From Phycisphaerales bacterium (lineage in GTDB: Bacteria > Planctomycetota > Phycisphaerae > Phycisphaerales > UBA1924): a stretch of DNA of 64,000 nt. The notes under the pieces were generated by a model. That model did not search any database, had not been told where the DNA came from, and worked only from the letters and a program-made list of their open reading frames with translations. The DNA lies in the NCBI GenBank assembly GCA_020850415.1, contig JADZER010000038.1, positions 1 through 64,000 of the forward strand. The letters are read 5' to 3'. The position numbers were made by a program, and so were the translations under genes. Positions 60,663-64,000 of this stretch are shown in pieces (positions within the stretch are counted from its first letter, which is position 1; the number at the start of each line of letters is the position of its first letter).

Positions 60663-63600
60663 CGCCGTCGGGCGATCGGTTCCGGCGCCTCCCGGCGGCC
60701 TGGTCGCGCCGCGGGCGGTCGCGGGACATGCTGTCCTCGGGCGTCTCGGGGCGCTCGGGGGCCTCGCCCATCTCGACGAGCCGCATCTGGAACTCGTAGT
60801 TGTACCGGCGGTAGTGGTCGTTGTAGATGCCGTGGCCGAAGCGCGGGTAGAACATCATCCCGAAGTCCTTGTCCGCGTTCTGGAGCGCCTGGACGAGCTT
60901 CACGGAGTTCTGGGGGTGGACATTGTCGTCCATCCAGCCGTGGATGAGCAGCAGGTCGCCGTGCAGGTTCTTGGCGCCGGCGACGACCGAGGTCGCGGTC
61001 TCGTAGTTGTCGGGGTTCTCCTGCGGCGTGAGCATGTAGCGTTCGGTGTAGATGCTGTCGTAGTCGGCCCAGCTCGTGACCGACCCGCCGGCGATGCCCG
61101 CCGCGAAGTGGTCCGAGTGGGTCATGGCGTAGGCGGTCATGAAGCCGCCGTAGCTGAACCCGGACATGCCGATGCGCGAGCCGTCGATGAACGGCTTGCT
61201 CTTCAGCCAGACCATCATGTCGTCGATGTCCTCCATCTCGGGGACGCCGAGGCGCTGGTAGGCGGTCCAGGCGCTCCTCGCACCCTTGCCGCTGGCGGAG
61301 TAGGGGTCGCCCTTGAAGACGATGAAGCCGGCGGCGGCGAGCATGTGGTCGCCCACCCGCCCGCCGGACCATGCGTCGCGCATGGTGGGGGCGTGCGGGC
61401 CGGCGTAGGTGGAGTACCAGACGGGGTACTTCCTGGCCGGGTCAAAGTCGGGCGGGTAGACGATCATCGCCTCGAGCGTGACGGGCTCGGCGTCGGTCGA
61501 GCGCGAGGCGGGGATGCTGAAGAGCTCGACCTTCCCCAGCTCCCAGTCGTCGAGCTCGAAGATGGGGTTGGTGTCGAGCGTGCGCACGAACGCGCCGGCC
61601 GCGTCGCGGAGCACGGTCCGGTCGGGCTGGTCGATGCTCGACCAGGAGTCGACGATGTACGAGCCGCCCGGGCTGATGCTGACGCCGTGGCTGCCGCGCT
61701 CGGAGGTGATCTGCCGCAGATTTGTGCCGTCGAGGTTGACCGCGTACAGCGTCCCGCCGATCGGCGAGTCGGCGGTGCAGTTGAAGTAGACCTCGCCCTT
61801 CTCCTGGTCCAGCCGCTCGACGCCGCGGAACTCCCACGGGCCGTCGGTGACCTGGTTGACGAGCTTGGCGTCCGTGTCGTAGCGGTAGAGGTGCTGCCAG
61901 CCGGAGCGTTCGCTGGAGAGCAGGAAGCCCCCGTCGTCGAGGACGCGGAAGAAGGCGGGGGCCTCGATCCAGGCCTCGGTCTGGTCGCGGAGCAGTCGCG
62001 TGGGCTTGCCGCCGCGCGGGCCGGCGGTGCAGAGGTCCAGCCAGGTCTGCGTGCGGTTCTGGATGGTGAAGTAGACCCTCGAGGCGTCCGGCCACCAGCC
62101 GAGGCTGGAGACGACGAACCCGCCGGCGGTGTACCCCGAGAGGTCGATGAAGGCCGGCTCGCCGCCCGCGGCACGGACAATGCCGAGGCGCACATCGGGG
62201 TTCGGCCGCCCGGGCTTGGGGTACTCGGTGACGCGGACCTCCTGCGGCTCGACGGCGTCGTCGACGAGAGTGAAGGTGTCGACATCGGTCGAGTCGGTCT
62301 CGTAGTAGGCGAGGGCCGAGCTGTCCGGCGCCCACCAGTAGCTCCGCCAGTTGCGGTTGTAGATCTCCTCGAAGTAGATCCACGCGTTCTTGCCGTTGCG
62401 CACCTTGTCCGAGCCGGTGGTGGTGAGCTGGCGTTCGATGCCGGTGGCGACCTCGACGGTGTAGAGGTCGTGCTCGCGGACGAAGGCGGCGTAGCGCCCG
62501 TCGGGGCTGAGGCTGGCGAGCTCTTCGGGCGCGGGGCTGGCGGTCAGGCGCCGGGCGAACGAGCCGTCGAGGGCGATGGCGTAGAGGTCGCCGGCGTGCT
62601 CGAAGATCGCCCGCCCGCCGGCGGTGTCGGTGAAGCCACGCCGCTCGCCGATGCGTTGGGCGGTCTCGTCGTCCACGGACTCGAGGGTCTGGATCGCGCC
62701 GATGACCGGCGCGTTGTCCGGGTCGGTGACCTTCTCGACATACCGGCCGGTGGCGGCCTCGACCAGCCACTGGCCGTCGTCGCGCCGAACGGTGTAGTGG
62801 GCGTCGTCGCGCCAGCTCACGCCGCGCATGGGCGAGCCGTTGAGATTGGGTCGCCCCTCGCGGGCCTCGTAGAGCGCCTCGTAGGTGATCCGCTTCTTCG
62901 GAGCGCGGTCCTCGGGCAGTGCGGACAGGGTCGCCGTCAGCAGCGGCGTCGCGCCAGGCACGCGCAGCACCGGGTACTCGCCGCCCTCGACCGCCGCGTC
63001 CTCGAACCGGCCCCAGGTGAGCATGCTGTCCTCGGCTGCCGGCTCGAGCAGGGCCACGACGAGGTTGCCCAGGTCCTGGTCGACCTTGACCACGAACGCC
63101 CCGGGGGCGAGCGTGCGCGGCTCCGCGATCGTCGAGGTGGTCACCCGCACCATCCGGCCCCCCTCGAACGCCTGATCGCGGGCCTTCACGGTCTCGAACC
63201 GGTACGCCTCCGCGTCGAGGAGCACATCCTCGCGGAGCACCTCGACCGCGATCCCATGGCGCTGGAGCGACTCGGCGATATCGGCCCGGGTGCTCGGCAC
63301 CACATAGGCCCACGGCCGGTCGATGCTCTCGGACGCCACCCAGCCGTCGATCACCTCGAGCTCGTAGTCCTTGGGCTCGTCCGTCGCGTGCGGGCGGCCG
63401 TCCTGTTCGACCTCGACGAACCCCTTCGCGATGAACTTGCCCGGCAGCGGCTCGGGCTTGGTGCGGACCGGGGTCGGCTCCTCACGCGAGGAGCCCTCCG
63501 CCGCCCGCGTGTCGGCCCCGTCCAGCAGCGACCGCACCTCGTCCTTGTGGGCGGCGACATCCTCCAGCACCGCGCGGGAGAAGTCGAGCGTCGCGGTCAC

Positions 63601-64000
63601 CCGCTGCTCGAAGGTCGCGTAGCTGTACGCCTCGCTGAGGATTGAGATGCGGTTCCGCATGCCGAAGTAGTTGGTGGTGTAGCGCGGCGCCGCGGGGAAG
63701 GTCGACCACTGCGTGTTGCCCTCTTCGAAGTTGCCGTAGGTAAAGGTGTCGTGACCCTTGGTCGCCAGGAGCGTCTCGGTCACGCGGGGCAGCATGGTGT
63801 CGCGCACATACTCCAGCAGCGGCACATCGCCCCCGGGGTGCTTAGGCCCCGCGTAGGTCAGCACATACCGGTGGTGCGAGCCGTTGGTAGTGTGGGTGTC
63901 GATGAAGACATCCGGGTCCCAACGGCGGAAGAACCGCAGCAGCGCCCGCGTCTCGGGGGCGTCGGCCTTCATCAGGTCGCGGTTGAGGTCGAGCCCCGCT
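60631..64000 (-). CDS. M14 carboxypeptidase-S9 dipeptidyl peptidase fusion (5' end outside window)
   Basis: At least 1120 residues in one unbroken frame, cut by the right edge. The first part is the end of an M14 zinc carboxypeptidase: LDLNRDLMK, VFIDTHTTNGSHHRYVLTY (third zinc His) and RISILSEAYSY (catalytic Glu). After a Pro/Glu-rich joint near 165-185 and a beta domain, an S9B DPP-IV-like unit begins near 450 (Met at 63972 taken as 1), with propeller repeats, then the catalytic domain: GMSGFSYGGFMT with Ser940, WMDDNVHPQNS (Asp) and YPRFGHGI (His). One chain would carry two exopeptidases acting from opposite ends of peptides. Probably exported; the signal lies outside. Basic tail of about 40 residues. 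Confidence 0.87.
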   Translation of the reverse strand, partial: AGLDLNRDLMKADAPETRALLRFFRRWDPDVFIDTHTTNGSHHRYVLTYAGPKHPGGDVPLLEYVRDTMLPRVTETLLATKGHDTFTYGNFEEGNTQWSTFPAAPRYTTNYFGMRNRISILSEAYSYATFEQRVTATLDFSRAVLEDVAAHKDEVRSLLDGADTRAAEGSSREEPTPVRTKPEPLPGKFIAKGFVEVEQDGRPHATDEPKDYELEVIDGWVASESIDRPWAYVVPSTRADIAESLQRHGIAVEVLREDVLLDAEAYRFETVKARDQAFEGGRMVRVTTSTIAEPRTLAPGAFVVKVDQDLGNLVVALLEPAAEDSMLTWGRFEDAAVEGGEYPVLRVPGATPLLTATLSALPEDRAPKKRITYEALYEAREGRPNLNGSPMRGVSWRDDAHYTVRRDDGQWLVEAATGRYVEKVTDPDNAPVIGAIQTLESVDDETAQRIGERRGFTDTAGGRAIFEHAGDLYAIALDGSFARRLTASPAPEELASLSPDGRYAAFVREHDLYTVEVATGIERQLTTTGSDKVRNGKNAWIYFEEIYNRNWRSYWWAPDSSALAYYETDSTDVDTFTLVDDAVEPQEVRVTEYPKPGRPNPDVRLGIVRAAGGEPAFIDLSGYTAGGFVVSSLGWWPDASRVYFTIQNRTQTWLDLCTAGPRGGKPTRLLRDQTEAWIEAPAFFRVLDDGGFLLSSERSGWQHLYRYDTDAKLVNQVTDGPWEFRGVERLDQEKGEVYFNCTADSPIGGTLYAVNLDGTNLRQITSERGSHGVSISPGGSYIVDSWSSIDQPDRTVLRDAAGAFVRTLDTNPIFELDDWELGKVELFSIPASRSTDAEPVTLEAMIVYPPDFDPARKYPVWYSTYAGPHAPTMRDAWSGGRVGDHMLAAAGFIVFKGDPYSASGKGARSAWTAYQRLGVPEMEDIDDMMVWLKSKPFIDGSRIGMSGFSYGGFMTAYAMTHSDHFAAGIAGGSVTSWADYDSIYTERYMLTPQENPDNYETATSVVAGAKNLHGDLLLIHGWMDDNVHPQNSVKLVQALQNADKDFGMMFYPRFGHGIYNDHYRRYNYEFQMRLVEMGEAPERPETPEDSMSRDRPRRDQAAGRRRNRSPDGVTRPAPPSDR

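Noticed and set aside
60814-63645. Open frame of 943 codons on the plus strand
   Set aside because: It is antisense to the well-supported M14-S9 peptidase, with a Val/Gly/Asp/Arg-rich sequence typical of mirror frames.

Overview
The window is very G+C-rich and reads as a chromosome segment of a planctomycete, most likely class Phycisphaerae. The lineage markers are four secreted proteins ending in a dockerin-like pair of calcium loops followed by a terminal Gly-Cys, a WD40-type Ser/Thr kinase beside a planctomycete-type ECF sigma factor, a prepilin-like protein carrying the FLDGHV motif, and a type II secretion/type IV pilus-like operon. This assignment is inferred from gene content; no rRNA is present.

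Left part (1-23336): I interpret this as the right-hand portion of a genomic island. It holds large secreted beta-propeller, beta-helix and Kelch proteins with GC-type dockerins, the kinase/sigma pair, a stand-alone tyrosine recombinase with a decayed second copy, and a four-gene minus-strand operon (23080 to 12662) that looks like a defence system. That operon encodes a PLD-nuclease/SNF2 helicase fusion, a large N6-adenine DNA methyltransferase with a type-ISP-like C-terminus, a PLD-fold protein and a UvrD-like helicase. The island ends at 23295-23336 in the 3' half of a tRNA-Pro(CGG) gene, cut in the anticodon loop and followed by an intact terminator. This is the usual scar of tRNA-targeted integration. 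The intact tRNA-Pro should lie to the left of the window.

Middle (23.4-42.6 kb): ordinary chromosome. It carries a DinB-like protein, an ArsR-type regulator with a START/SRPBCC protein, fumarase C, a transglutaminase-like secreted protein, a prepilin-like protein, a ChaN-like lipoprotein, a GNAT acetyltransferase, asparagine synthetase, a CYTH protein, NAD-dependent DNA ligase, a FolD-family protein lacking its catalytic lysine, TatA, a beta-helix/PA14 protein and a tRNA with anticodon CAT.

Right part (42.8-64 kb): a tightly coupled secretion/pilus operon (PilZ, GspE, GspF, five pseudopilin-like proteins, a PilM-PilN fusion, PilO-like and GspC/PilP-like) without a secretin or prepilin peptidase. 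It is followed by an alpha/beta hydrolase and a DNA-repair group (photolyase, Lhr-type helicase, PdeM-type phosphoesterase). Then come a PLP aminotransferase, a small membrane protein, a MOFRL glycerate kinase, and a giant M14 carboxypeptidase-S9 dipeptidyl-peptidase fusion that runs off the right edge.

Most interesting: the four-gene defence-like operon at the tRNA-Pro scar, the compositional mosaic and palindromic-element insertion inside its methyltransferase, and the Lys-to-Gln FolD.
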